This document shows, one piece after another, positions 1 through 9,186 of a stretch of 32,102 nt of DNA. The stretch comes from Candidatus Woesearchaeota archaeon (lineage in GTDB: Archaea > Nanobdellota > Nanobdellia > Woesearchaeales > JAGVXP01), in NCBI GenBank assembly GCA_018303725.1, contig JAGVXP010000016.1, positions 1-32,102 on the forward strand. The letters are read 5' to 3'. Numbering within the stretch: position 1 is the stretch's first letter; the number at the start of each line of letters is the position of its first letter. Under the pieces are notes generated by a model that saw only the letters and a list, made by a program, of their open reading frames with translations, was not told the DNA's origin and did no database searches. A program made the position numbers and the translations under genes.

Positions 1-3000
1 CATTAGTTTCTTCTACATTATTATTATAGTCAACAACAGCATAAACAGCATGCCTGCCTAGTTTAGAGGTATTCCATTGTATGCTGTGAAGTTGAATTGC
101 ATCAGCTGCTAAACTAGCTACATCTTTTGTTCCAATATCATAGTTAGCTGTATAGCCATTTGGATATGTATACTGGTCATAGAAATAAACAGTGAAATTA
201 TTTGCAGCTGTCTTTCCTTTATTCCAGACCACAACAGTTGTGTTTATTGTTGTGTTAGCTTCTGGCGCTAGAGTGTTAAAGCCAACAACTAATGAATTTA
301 AATCTGGCTTTTGCGGTTTTTTAGTTGTGCTAAAAAAATATGTTTCATTCTGCTGGACATAAGCCTGTTTAGTTGCATTTTCCATTAAATTAGCTGTATT
401 ATTGTCTATACTTTCAGTTATTTCAGGAGGTGTAGAACTTAACAAAACTCCACCATAATAGTACCGATTCCAATTGACTCCTGTAAAAGTTGGAGAATTT
501 GTTAAAGTGTATAAATACTGACATGCCTGTTGATCCCAATATCCTTGGTTGTAAGATATATTTAAACCTAAACTAAATATGTCATCAGAATCAATTATAT
601 CTCCAAATGGCACTTTATCTCTTGGCTGATCTTTAAACCATTGAGCTAACACTATTGAGGTAAATGCCCTCCTCAAATCAGCATATTTTGCGTCATTATT
701 TATTTTCTCTATAGTTTCAGAAGTTATATTCTGGCGGTGTGCTTTAATATTCCTTTCCTTCCATCCCTCTAATCTATTGTTTAAATCATCTACAATTTCC
801 TGCCTAAAGCCATATCCAGACAAATCTAATGCAGTAGCATCCCAAACATAGCTTACATTTAAGGTAAGATTAGTTATAGATATGGTACAACCATTGCCTT
901 TTGCTTCTGCAACTGCAGGATGTATCCATGACCTTCTTTTTGTGTATGGGAATGTGTTAAACCCTTGTGCCTGTATTTCATTCCAATAAGGGCTTGAGCT
1001 TACATTATCTATCCAGTCCTGCATCATATCCCTTTCCCACTGCTCTGTTCCAGAGCCAAACTGGTCAAATTTCATCTTTACATCTGCATCCCACAATATT
1101 CTAGCTAACTCTGTCTGGGCAAAAGTTCCATCAACTCTTGAACTATCTCCGCACCTTCCATCAGGAGCTCCCCAATACGCTGGATTAATTGGCCCTTTCA
1201 AATCCAAAGTAATCCATTGTTTGTCATTTGGAATGACCAATGCTGTTAGGAATGTGTTCATTGAATCTGTTGTCGCATTTGAGATATTAATCAATTCATC
1301 ACCAGCTTCTGCTTCTTCTGCTGACATTACAAAAGAAACTTCTGATGGGTCACAGGTTGAGATAAACTTAAGCTTTGCTGAGGTGAAGTTGATTCCTCCT
1401 GGACCTGCACCTGAACCTCCTTCAGATGGTTCTGTTTTTACCATTGATGTTGAGATTGTGAAATCAATGTAATTGTTAACATTAGCACCATAAACTTTTA
1501 TGAACCATGTTCCTAGCGTTACATCAATTGTCAAATTCTTTGCATAACTTCCACCAGTTACAGAATAATTAGCAGTTGGTCCTTCTAAGTATAAATTTAA
1601 AACATCAGTTGTACCCCATGTTAATAGTGTGTTTAATTTCATTGAAGATTGAACACCAAGATTTATTCTCCACATCTGTCCTTGTCTTATTTCTCCTTCG
1701 TATGTGTCTCCTACGTTTAGGGTTGTTAAAGAAGCGATTGCTGCTGCTACGTCTATTCTTGGTACCGTTTTATTTATTGTTGTATCATTAATTGGAACCC
1801 CTGTTTCATTTAACGCTTCTTTTATCTGATCAGGATTTAGATAATTCCCCGTTTTTAAATAATAATATTGTTGTAGTAGAGCAGCAGAGCCAGAAACATG
1901 AGGAGTTGCCATTGATGTGCCTTGCAAACGAATAAAATATTCTCCAACATCAAAGTCATCATCTTGGCAGAACCAAAAGTTTGAAATATTAACCCACCTT
2001 AAACATAGATTGATATCATCTCTAACTCTTGTTGAATAAAGTGAGACTATATCTGTGAAAGAGGGTGGGTTAGTACGGATATCCTGTGTCCCACCAGGAG
2101 CATAAAAGTCAAGGTACTTGTTTCTGGTAGTTGAAGGCCAAATAGTCTCATCTTTCTGGATCGACCCTACTGACACAACTTTTGAAGCACAAGCTGGCAA
2201 ACCAAGAGTACCAATAAATTCAGGATCATTCCCGCTTCCTGCTGCTAAAAAAATACCATTGTTATAAGCGTTAGTGGCATTCTTACCAACAAAGTGATTA
2301 TCGCATACGGATGGTAATGAGTAGAATTCACTATAACCTGCTAAACTCATACTAATTACTCTTATATTGTAGGTGTCTTTATTATCTACACACCATTGAA
2401 TCGCCTTGGTTAAATCAGATTCTTTATAATTGCCAGTTTTATTTGTTACTTTAACTGCTACAATACCTACACCATTTGAGACGCCTTTGTATTCAGAATG
2501 TGTTGAAGCAATTATACCTGCTACGTGTGTACCATGACCATTATCATCTGAAGCATTTTCATCTTCTTTTTGTTTATTGGGACAACAACCACCTAAGCCA
2601 TAATCTGATTTTTCACAGAAACATTTCTGCGCTACCACTCTACCATTTAGGTATGGATGATTTGAGTCAATACCTGAGTCAATAAGACATACACTTATTC
2701 CAGAACCATTGTAACCAAGATTATTAACAAAATCTGCATTAATAATAGTTCTGCTTTCCTTTAGAATTATCCCTGGTTCATGATACTCACTGATGGTTAT
2801 AATATTTCTATTCTTTTGAATCTTAGAGAGAGCATTTTTAGAGATATAGGTTATTAAAATATTGCTATAATATTCGTCAATTTGGTATTCTGATTCTTCT
2901 ATATCTCTAAACAAGGAGTCTATCAATTCATTTTCATTTGAATATTCTTCTCTAAACATTATCTGTACTTTAACAAGTTCTTCTTCTTCTAATCTATCAA

Positions 3001-3361
3001 CTACTTTCTTTGAAATAAATACCTCCTTACCAGAGAAAATTCTTTCTTCAGTAAGTTCTGTCTCTGGAGTTACAATTGTGACAGTAATATCTGGCTTAAC
3101 TGGTATATTTTCTTTTTCAATTTCTTTTGTTTCATTTTTATGTTTAGATATAATCTCTAAGATTTTCTCAATTGTAGTTTCATTTTTTTCAACAACCTCT
3201 GCAGTTTCAACAATCTCTTCAGTCACATTCACAGGTTGGTATTTTCCTTTTGGAATAGTAATTTTATAAAATGCTAAAGAAATAACTATTACAAAAGCTA
3301 TTATAGCTATAACTAATAATAAATTTGATTGTGCTCTTTTTTTTATTTTAACTACCCCCAA
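1..3361 (-). CDS. Subtilisin-like (S8) secreted serine protease, 3' end beyond window
   Basis: One frame stays open from 3361 to the left edge (at least 1120 residues). Seen: a membrane/signal segment at about residues 12-28, an inhibitor-I9-like propeptide (about 90-180), then the S8 triad: Asp228 in LIDSGIDSNHPY, His276 in DDNGHGTHVAGI, Ser483 in GTSMATPHVSG, with oxyanion Asn378. After the protease come a beta-rich domain, a long unrecognised region and a CARDB-like domain reaching the edge (ending VVDYNNNVEETN). Many N-x-S/T sequons suggest an exported N-glycoprotein that probably matures by self-cleavage. The start is TTG; no in-frame ATG or GTG lies before the catalytic region, and a TATA box sits 24 nt upstream, so the mRNA is probably leaderless. 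Identity as an S8 protease is secure; substrate unknown. Confidence 0.93.
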   Translation of the reverse strand, partial: MGVVKIKKRAQSNLLLVIAIIAFVIVISLAFYKITIPKGKYQPVNVTEEIVETAEVVEKNETTIEKILEIISKHKNETKEIEKENIPVKPDITVTIVTPETELTEERIFSGKEVFISKKVVDRLEEEELVKVQIMFREEYSNENELIDSLFRDIEESEYQIDEYYSNILITYISKNALSKIQKNRNIITISEYHEPGIILKESRTIINADFVNNLGYNGSGISVCLIDSGIDSNHPYLNGRVVAQKCFCEKSDYGLGGCCPNKQKEDENASDDNGHGTHVAGIIASTHSEYKGVSNGVGIVAVKVTNKTGNYKESDLTKAIQWCVDNKDTYNIRVISMSLAGYSEFYSLPSVCDNHFVGKNATNAYNNGIFLAAGSGNDPEFIGTLGLPACASKVVSVGSIQKDETIWPSTTRNKYLDFYAPGGTQDIRTNPPSFTDIVSLYSTRVRDDINLCLRWVNISNFWFCQDDDFDVGEYFIRLQGTSMATPHVSGSAALLQQYYYLKTGNYLNPDQIKEALNETGVPINDTTINKTVPRIDVAAAIASLTTLNVGDTYEGEIRQGQMWRINLGVQSSMKLNTLLTWGTTDVLNLYLEGPTANYSVTGGSYAKNLTIDVTLGTWFIKVYGANVNNYIDFTISTSMVKTEPSEGGSGAGPGGINFTSAKLKFISTCDPSEVSFVMSAEEAEAGDELINISNATTDSMNTFLTALVIPNDKQWITLDLKGPINPAYWGAPDGRCGDSSRVDGTFAQTELARILWDADVKMKFDQFGSGTEQWERDMMQDWIDNVSSSPYWNEIQAQGFNTFPYTKRRSWIHPAVAEAKGNGCTISITNLTLNVSYVWDATALDLSGYGFRQEIVDDLNNRLEGWKERNIKAHRQNITSETIEKINNDAKYADLRRAFTSIVLAQWFKDQPRDKVPFGDIIDSDDIFSLGLNISYNQGYWDQQACQYLYTLTNSPTFTGVNWNRYYYGGVLLSSTPPEITESIDNNTANLMENATKQAYVQQNETYFFSTTKKPQKPDLNSLVVGFNTLAPEANTTINTTVVVWNKGKTAANNFTVYFYDQYTYPNGYTANYDIGTKDVASLAADAIQLHSIQWNTSKLGRHAVYAVVDYNNNVEETN

Positions 3362-3384
3362 ATCTTATCTGGTAATACTCTTAT

Positions 3385-3393
3385 ATTTATAAA
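3385..3393 (-). promoter_or_regulatory. TATA box of the S8 protease gene
   Basis: On the minus strand this reads TTTATAAAT, preceded by a purine-rich BRE-like GAAAAAGG. It lies 24 nt before the TTG start. The 21 bp at 3385-3405 are identical to 5563-5583 in front of the 647-aa glycoprotein gene. Confidence 0.75.
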
Positions 3394-3412
3394 CCTTTTT
3401 CATATTCCTAAC

Positions 3413-3552
3413 AAAAAATTCCAACAACAATGGCGGGCTGATGGGTGTAGAGGAAATTTCAGCTTACGAAGTTCTGAAATTTCCTTTACCCATAGGACTT
3501 TTGCGAAGCAAAAGTCCGTTAGCCCTGCCATTGTTGTTGTTGGAATTTTTTT
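3413..3552 (+). repeat. Structured inverted-repeat element, copy A (three-way junction)
   Basis: The outer arms 3413-3439 and 3521-3552 pair over about 25 bp (core CCAACAACAATGG with its complement), with a 1-nt and a 3-nt bulge on the 3' arm. Inside are two hairpins. The first has a lower stem ATGGGT/ACCCAT (3441-3446/3488-3493) and an upper 11-bp stem GGAAATTTCAG/CTGAAATTTCC (3452-3462/3474-3484) with loop CTTACGAAGTT. The second is a 10-bp stem at 3495-3504/3508-3517 closed by a GAA loop (GCGAAGC). It sits between the end of the glycoprotein gene and the promoter of the protease gene. Copies B and C share this architecture. It may be a MITE-like DNA element, a structured RNA or a terminator; the sequence does not decide. 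Confidence 0.8.
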
Positions 3553-3593
3553 CTTATTCATTTTCTGTATTATTTTCATTTGAAATATTTGAT

Positions 3594-5537
3594 TCATACC
3601 CCAAACCCGCTTATATTTAGTTCAGCTTTAGTCACATTTGCGCCTTCAGGCAAAGTAACATAAATGTTCTGGCTTTCACCAACAACAGAAAAGTTCAGAG
3701 GAAGATTGCAAAGGCCAAATATATCAAATGAGCAAATAGCTAAATAATTCATTATAGCAGTTATATTTAAATCAGCTAATTGTGGAGAATTATCTTCATT
3801 TAATTCATTTACAAAGGAGTAATCTACACTGCCATCATTTCCTGTGTCTTCTTCAATATCATAAGGGTATTTTGCTGCTGCAACTTCAATCTGTAACAGC
3901 TTTATTTCTGGTGTTGTGGTGTTATCAGTTGTAGTTAAAGAGCAGTTATACATCAAGCCAAGGCCATCAACTAAATCCTTTTCTGTTCCGTTCACAATCT
4001 GCTCCCATGCATTATTCGCTGTTCTCATTTTGCAGGATATATTTGTTCCTGAAGGTGTTGCAGCTTCTGCTAATGTTAAAGTTGCTTTAGTTATGGATTT
4101 AGAAGAATTTAGTTGTGTTGAAACCAAAGTTGAATTTTTATAAAAAGCATATTCTCCAAGCGGTTTATCATTTTCAGTTTCATTATAGCAGAATATGTCG
4201 TCTAAAAATACATATTCATTTTGCATAATTTGGACATCAAGAGTTACATTTGCTATGTTCCCATCACACATGTTTTGGTTTCCTAATTCATCGGATTTAT
4301 AGGATTTTATCAGTTCTCCAGTTCTGTTATAGAAGCTGTAATTAACAAATGGATGATTGTAAGATATCACAAGTTTATACCAGGTGTTAAGTGAAAATGC
4401 TATGCCTGTGTTATTTATGGTAGCTAAATTTTGTGAAAATTTAAAAGTTCCTGCACTTGACATACCTACACTAAAACAGTATTGGCCTAATATATTCATA
4501 AATGGCAGGTATATGTCATTACCACCAACTTGAATTGATGTAAGATTGAATTTAGCTGCCATCTCGCATGTTACATTTGTATTATTCCCCAAACCTTTTT
4601 TAACATGCCACCAGTGTCCAGCATTTTCAAGGTCTTGGCTTAAATTCATACTCCAACTTCCATTATAAACATTTAGCTGAGAATAACCGCCTATACCATT
4701 ACCATCACAGCCCTCACATAAAGAACCGCTATAACCATAATCTTTAAAATCTGGTTCTGAACCATTCTGAGATACTGGAGAACTGCCATTAGGCAATATT
4801 TCTGTTCCATTCGGCAAAGTCCCATCAAATAATAAATAAGCATTCATGCCTTTCCCGCCTTCTCCTGTTTGGTTTAGCTCTACTTTGCCTCCACTAACTA
4901 CAGCATCTGATTCAGTCAAATTGATATAAGCTGTATCATCAAAAGTTTCATTAAATATAGTGGCATTTATCCATATATACTCGGTAAAATTGTAGTTAAA
5001 CAAAGAATAATACTGGTCTATTTGAACTCCAAATAAGTCAAATGGATAATATACTGTTTGTGTTATCTTGTGGCATTTCTTTTTTAGTAAGGTACTTCCA
5101 ATAGCTGTCCAAGGAATTTTTCTTTTTCCTATAACCTGGTTTTGTAGCTCTACCGGATTGCAATTCTCTACTACTGTATCATTAACTAAAGTATATGGGT
5201 TGCATTGCAGAACGATTTTAGTTCCAATAACATCTTCTTCTATTTCAAATTTATATGATGTAACTTTGTTTCTTTTCTCTACAAAAAGAGCATCAAATTC
5301 GTCTTTGGAGCTGATAATATAGTTATTATCAGTAGGGTTGCAGATTGTAGCTTCTATCTCTGCACTAGCTAATGTTAATTTTATTACTTTAACATCTTTT
5401 ATATAATCAGTATAATTCAAACTAGCAAGAGAATTGTATGAATCAAAGTCAAAAGGCAAGGCAACAACAGCAGTAACCAATAAAAAGGTAATTATAAATA
5501 ATAAAACATATGATTTCACTCCCAACACACCCCCCAA
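3594..5537 (-). CDS. Sequon-rich secreted surface glycoprotein, family unknown
   Basis: A 647-aa protein with an N-terminal hydrophobic signal segment (SYVLLFIITFLLVTAVVALP) and roughly 30 N-x-S/T sequons, so probably exported and glycosylated. The middle (about 280-460) resembles a LamG/concanavalin-like jelly roll (WYKLVISYNHPF, FLDDIFCYN). The C-terminal part has NDGSVDY and AELNISGF motifs seen in beta-sandwich repeats of DPANN surface proteins. The protein stops just after AELNISGFGV, where such a repeat would begin, and has no C-terminal anchor, so the end may be truncated. The start is probably TTG at 5537, 26 nt below a TATA box; in-frame GTG codons within the next 20 nt are alternatives. 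No enzymatic motif was recognised. Confidence 0.8.
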   Translation of the reverse strand: MGGVLGVKSYVLLFIITFLLVTAVVALPFDFDSYNSLASLNYTDYIKDVKVIKLTLASAEIEATICNPTDNNYIISSKDEFDALFVEKRNKVTSYKFEIEEDVIGTKIVLQCNPYTLVNDTVVENCNPVELQNQVIGKRKIPWTAIGSTLLKKKCHKITQTVYYPFDLFGVQIDQYYSLFNYNFTEYIWINATIFNETFDDTAYINLTESDAVVSGGKVELNQTGEGGKGMNAYLLFDGTLPNGTEILPNGSSPVSQNGSEPDFKDYGYSGSLCEGCDGNGIGGYSQLNVYNGSWSMNLSQDLENAGHWWHVKKGLGNNTNVTCEMAAKFNLTSIQVGGNDIYLPFMNILGQYCFSVGMSSAGTFKFSQNLATINNTGIAFSLNTWYKLVISYNHPFVNYSFYNRTGELIKSYKSDELGNQNMCDGNIANVTLDVQIMQNEYVFLDDIFCYNETENDKPLGEYAFYKNSTLVSTQLNSSKSITKATLTLAEAATPSGTNISCKMRTANNAWEQIVNGTEKDLVDGLGLMYNCSLTTTDNTTTPEIKLLQIEVAAAKYPYDIEEDTGNDGSVDYSFVNELNEDNSPQLADLNITAIMNYLAICSFDIFGLCNLPLNFSVVGESQNIYVTLPEGANVTKAELNISGFGV

Positions 5538-5562
5538 CTTCTAACAAAGTGAATACTCTGTC

Positions 5563-5571
5563 ATTTATAAA
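5563..5571 (-). promoter_or_regulatory. TATA box of the surface glycoprotein gene
   Basis: TTTATAAAT on the minus strand, 26 nt before the TTG start, with the same upstream AAAAAGG as the protease promoter. Structured element B begins 7 nt beyond the shared 21-bp block, exactly as in copy A. Confidence 0.75.
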
Positions 5572-5590
5572 CCTTTTTCATATCTTTAAC

Positions 5591-5724
5591 AAAAAATAAC
5601 AACATGGGCGAAAACTTGCCTGAAGAGGAAAAATCCGTTACGAAGTTCGGAAAAATCCTTTTGACATAGGGTATTTTGCGAAGCAAAATGACCGTGTTTG
5701 AACCCTATGTTGTTGTTATTTTTT
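5591..5724 (+). repeat. Structured inverted-repeat element, copy B
   Basis: The outer arms 5591-5608 and 5703-5724 pair, with the same 1-nt T bulge next to CCC and the same 3-nt extra TTG on the 3' arm as in copy A. The second stem is AAAC/GTTT beside tandem G-A mismatches. Hairpin 2 (5627-5637/5648-5658) has two 4-bp blocks around an A4 by A4 internal loop and loop TTACGAAGTT, nearly that of copy A. Hairpin 3 (about 5670-5693) is closed by GCGAAGC (5678-5684). It lies between the divergent promoters of the glycoprotein gene and the nucleotidyltransferase gene. Confidence 0.8.
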
Positions 5725-5784
5725 GCTACTTTGATAAAAATCTTAGAAAATAATTAAATGGATGAAGCCCTCTTATTCGAAACC

Positions 5785-5797
5785 TTTATATATAAAA
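5785..5797 (+). promoter_or_regulatory. TATA box for the nucleotidyltransferase-like gene
   Basis: TTTATATATAAAA, about 40 nt before the ATG at 5836. The short leader carries an AGGTGGT Shine-Dalgarno at about 5823-5829. Confidence 0.7.
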
Positions 5798-5835
5798 CTA
5801 TAACACTGGGATTGTTCTAAGTTAGGTGGTAAATA

Positions 5836-7740
5836 ATGGCTAAAGGGCAAGATAACGACAAAGAGTATACAAAGGAAACTAAAGAAACTAAGGCTCCTGC
5901 TGATGAATTAAGTAAGAGGGAGGAAGACGCTATTTCTAAGCTGCCAAAAGAGGCTCAGCAAAAATTAAAGGCAATTAAGGCCAAATTAGAAAAATTCCAA
6001 AAGAGGGTAGTTGAGAAGTTTGATAAGTATATCATGGGGGTTACTCTGTTACCGCCTCCAAAGCCGATGCCTCCAAGGCCCGGGCAATTACCGTCACAAG
6101 ACAAAGAAGAGGATAAGATAGACAAGGATAAAATAAGCGTTTTGGTTTTGGTTGATGATTCTGACAGCAAAAAGATGAGCAAATTTGAGTTAAAAGACAA
6201 ACTAACATTAATAATTGGCAATATTGCAAAAGAGATTGACAAAAATATAGAACCTCAAACCCTTATCTTATCTGAATTATGGCAGAACTGTTATGATGGC
6301 AAATATGATTTATTGCAGCTGATAGCTTTAGGTGCCCCTATTTATGATACGGGCATGCTGTCAGCTATAAAAATAGCAGAAGTCCATAAAAATATGGTTT
6401 TAAATAAATTTGAAAAATATATTGTCAGCTATGTTCTTGCAGGCTCATTGGTGCAGGGAAGGGCAACAAAAACATCCGATATAGACGTATGGATTGTGAT
6501 TGATGACACAGATGTAAAAAAGATGACAAGGGCAGAGTTAAAGGATAAGTTAAGAGCTATAATCATTGGGATGGGCATTGAAGCAGGTGAAATTACAGGC
6601 ATAAGAAACAAGATAAACATTCAGGTTTATATCCTGACTGATTTTTGGGACAGCTTAAAAGAAGCAAATCCTATCATTTTTACTTTACTTAGGGATGGTG
6701 TTCCTTTCTATGACAGGGGAATTTTCATGGCCTGGAAGCTGTTGCTTAAAATGGGCAAGATAAAGCCAAGCGCAGAAGCAATTGATATGTTTATGAGCTC
6801 TGGCGAGGGGATGCTTAAAAGAGTTAGGAGTGAATTAAAGAATATTGGAATGGAGGATATTTATTACGCAATATTAACGCCGTCACAAGCTGCTTTGATG
6901 CTGTATGGCGTAGCGCCTCCGGCTCCCAAAGAAACCGCGCAACTCATGAGCGAGATTTTTGTCCAGAAGGAAAAATTATTGGAGGAGAAGTTTATTAAGA
7001 TTTTGGAAAATAACATAAACATAAGAAAGCAGATAGAGCACGGCGAGAAGAAGGAATTAACAGGCAAAGAAGTTGACGATCTTTTAAATAATGCAGACAA
7101 ATATCTGAAAAGGATTAACAGGCTATTCACCCAAATAGAGAGGATGAAGGAAGAGGAGGATATGGTTCACATATATGATTCCGTTATAACCATCATCAGG
7201 GATGTTTTAAAAATGGAAGGCATCGAAAAGGTCTCTGATGTTGAGATTGTGAAAATATTTGAGGATGAATTGATATCTGAGGGAAAAATTCCTGCTAAAT
7301 TTTTGAGGATTTTGAATGAGATAATCAAAGCTAAGAAGGACTATGATGAGAAAAAGTTAACAAAGCAAGAAGTTGAAAATGTTAAAAAGGATTCAGGGAT
7401 ATTCATCAAGTTTTTAGTTGAGTTTATGCAGAGAAAAAGAGGAAGAGAGCTAGAGAGAGCAAAGATAAGGGTAAAGCATGGGAATAGGTATGGTGAGGTC
7501 ATATTATTAGAAGATACGGCTTATATAATACATGATATTGACCATGAGGAAAAAGAGCTAAGCAAAGCGAAGATAAAACAAGATGGTAGTTTAGAAACAA
7601 TAGAGAAAAGTTCTTTAGAGGAATTGGAGAAAGCATTGGCTAAGATAGAAATCCCGCCCAAGGTTTTCATTAAAGAGCCTATTTTTGAGGACTTGAAGAG
7701 GATATTTGGGAAGGATGTGGAAGTATTGGTTAATTATTAA
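5836..7740 (+). CDS. Nucleotidyltransferase-fold protein with duplicated domain and HEPN-like helical region
   Basis: A 634-aa protein. Residues about 190-300 form a polymerase-beta-type (MNT) nucleotidyltransferase domain: G203-S204 in LAGSLVQGR and D215-x-D217 in TSDIDVWIVIDDTD. Residues about 60-180 repeat the same layout (KFDKYIM, VLVLVDDSDSKKMSKFELKDKL matching VIDDTDVKKMTRAELKDKL), but the Gly-Ser and Asp-x-Asp motifs are replaced by a proline-rich linker (PPPKPMPPRPG), so this copy is probably catalytically dead. The helical region after 300 resembles HEPN-type partners, and the C-terminal third is charged and helical. Substrate unknown: it could modify a protein or tRNA end, or act as an antitoxin-like AMP transferase. 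An ATG with a good Shine-Dalgarno supports the start. Confidence 0.8.
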   Translation: MAKGQDNDKEYTKETKETKAPADELSKREEDAISKLPKEAQQKLKAIKAKLEKFQKRVVEKFDKYIMGVTLLPPPKPMPPRPGQLPSQDKEEDKIDKDKISVLVLVDDSDSKKMSKFELKDKLTLIIGNIAKEIDKNIEPQTLILSELWQNCYDGKYDLLQLIALGAPIYDTGMLSAIKIAEVHKNMVLNKFEKYIVSYVLAGSLVQGRATKTSDIDVWIVIDDTDVKKMTRAELKDKLRAIIIGMGIEAGEITGIRNKINIQVYILTDFWDSLKEANPIIFTLLRDGVPFYDRGIFMAWKLLLKMGKIKPSAEAIDMFMSSGEGMLKRVRSELKNIGMEDIYYAILTPSQAALMLYGVAPPAPKETAQLMSEIFVQKEKLLEEKFIKILENNINIRKQIEHGEKKELTGKEVDDLLNNADKYLKRINRLFTQIERMKEEEDMVHIYDSVITIIRDVLKMEGIEKVSDVEIVKIFEDELISEGKIPAKFLRILNEIIKAKKDYDEKKLTKQEVENVKKDSGIFIKFLVEFMQRKRGRELERAKIRVKHGNRYGEVILLEDTAYIIHDIDHEEKELSKAKIKQDGSLETIEKSSLEELEKALAKIEIPPKVFIKEPIFEDLKRIFGKDVEVLVNY

Positions 7741-7766
7741 CTATTTTTCTTTAATATTGTTGATGC

Positions 7767-9119
7767 CTACAATCCGCCCCTGCCAAACTTATCTCCAATT
7801 TTATCTAACTGGGTTTTAATTTCTGGAGAATATAGCTCTCTGCAAACTTCTTCTGATAGAACTAAGCCTGTTAATGACAATTTTATGAAATTTCCATCAT
7901 CTTTAATCAGTCCTAATTTTCTTAGCCTTTCCAGTTCCACTCCAAAAAATGATTCAACAGTTATTCCAAATCTTTCTTCAAACATTTTTTTGTCTAAACC
8001 ACTATCTTCCCTGTTTATTCCGCTTGTTTTTAACCCAAAAATTAAGGTTCTTCTCATTAGTTCTTTTGCAGAAACTTCTTTTCCAAGCCAGACGGGCAAT
8101 TTTCCTTCTTGGACTAGTTTACTATAATCTTTTATTGATCTTGCATTATAATAGACAAAGCCATTAAAAAACGAATATCCAGATGCTCCTAAGCCAATTA
8201 ACTCTTTTCCAACTTTCCATTTATTTTCCTGCTGTTCAAAAATATTCCCAGGCGAAGCAAATTGATCTGGAGCTATTTGAATATAGCCTAATTCTTTTAG
8301 CCTATTCAGGCCTTCTAAATACATCTTTATTATCTCTTCTTTTGATGGAAATTCTGATTTTTTAAGAGTAGCGATAACAGTGCCTTTTTCTCTTCTTAAA
8401 TGGTATATTGTGATATATTCTGGTCTTAATTTTGAAATAATACTTAGATTATTTTTCCAATGATTGATTGTTTGTCTTGGCAATCCATATATTAAGTCAA
8501 TATTTATTTTTTTGAAACCAGCTTTTCTTGCTTTTTCTATTGCTTCTATCGCCATCTTTCCTGTATGCCTTCTCATTACAAATCTTAGTATATCATCATT
8601 AAAATCTTGCACCCCAATGCTTATTCTATTAATGCCATATTCCAGATATGAAAATAATTTCTTTGCAGTTAATGTTTCAGGGCTAGATTCAATTGTAATC
8701 TCTACATTTTTACTAACCCTAAGATTCTTTCTTATAAGCCTCATCAACCATTTAATTTGGTCTATTCTTAAAATAGAAGGTGTCCCACCCCCCAAATAAA
8801 TGGAATCAATAACCCTATCTTTTAGGTCTGATTTTTTTAGGTATATTTTTAATTCTTTTTCAAGGTTGCCTAAATAATTTTGAATCACTTTTTTATCCTT
8901 GACACAAAAGCTAAAGAATTTACAATAAGCACATTTTCCTGTGCAAAATGGGATATGAATGTACAACTCAATAGCTCTTCGTTTAAACTTAAAATTAGAT
9001 ATCTTGTTCAATGTTAACGGCGGGGGGTATTGTGTGATAAAGCTAAAACTATTAGGGTCTCTTACAATGCCCCCTTTAGATAGTCCTTGTATCTTTGAAA
9101 TTAAACTTCCATATTTCAT
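7767..9119 (-). CDS. hemW: HemW-like radical SAM protein
   Basis: A 450-aa protein of the HemN/HemW (coproporphyrinogen oxidase-like) radical SAM family. The 4Fe-4S cluster motif C-x3-C-x2-C is at Cys59, Cys63 and Cys66 (HIPFCTGKCAYCKFFS). The SAM-binding glycine motif is YLGGGTPS, followed by RISIGVQDF and DLIYGLPRQT, all family signatures. The C-terminal part matches the HemN_C winged region. HemW proteins are heme chaperones rather than oxidases; no heme-synthesis or cytochrome gene is visible here, so the role is open. An N-terminal extension of about 50 residues precedes the barrel. A TATA box at 9141-9152 sits just over 20 nt before the ATG, suggesting a leaderless mRNA. Confidence 0.85.
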   Translation of the reverse strand: MKYGSLISKIQGLSKGGIVRDPNSFSFITQYPPPLTLNKISNFKFKRRAIELYIHIPFCTGKCAYCKFFSFCVKDKKVIQNYLGNLEKELKIYLKKSDLKDRVIDSIYLGGGTPSILRIDQIKWLMRLIRKNLRVSKNVEITIESSPETLTAKKLFSYLEYGINRISIGVQDFNDDILRFVMRRHTGKMAIEAIEKARKAGFKKINIDLIYGLPRQTINHWKNNLSIISKLRPEYITIYHLRREKGTVIATLKKSEFPSKEEIIKMYLEGLNRLKELGYIQIAPDQFASPGNIFEQQENKWKVGKELIGLGASGYSFFNGFVYYNARSIKDYSKLVQEGKLPVWLGKEVSAKELMRRTLIFGLKTSGINREDSGLDKKMFEERFGITVESFFGVELERLRKLGLIKDDGNFIKLSLTGLVLSEEVCRELYSPEIKTQLDKIGDKFGRGGL

Positions 9120-9186
9120 ATTACCACTATATAGTAAAAAGTATATTTAAACTTATGTTGTAAACAAATTTACTACAATAGAAAAA

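Noticed and set aside
1221-2700. Plus-strand reading frames within the protease gene
   Set aside because: Shadows of the minus-strand protease frame, which is continuous and carries the S8 triad.
3400-3597. Small reading frames across element A on both strands
   Set aside because: They follow the inverted repeat, have no coding character, and the same frames are not kept in copies B and C.
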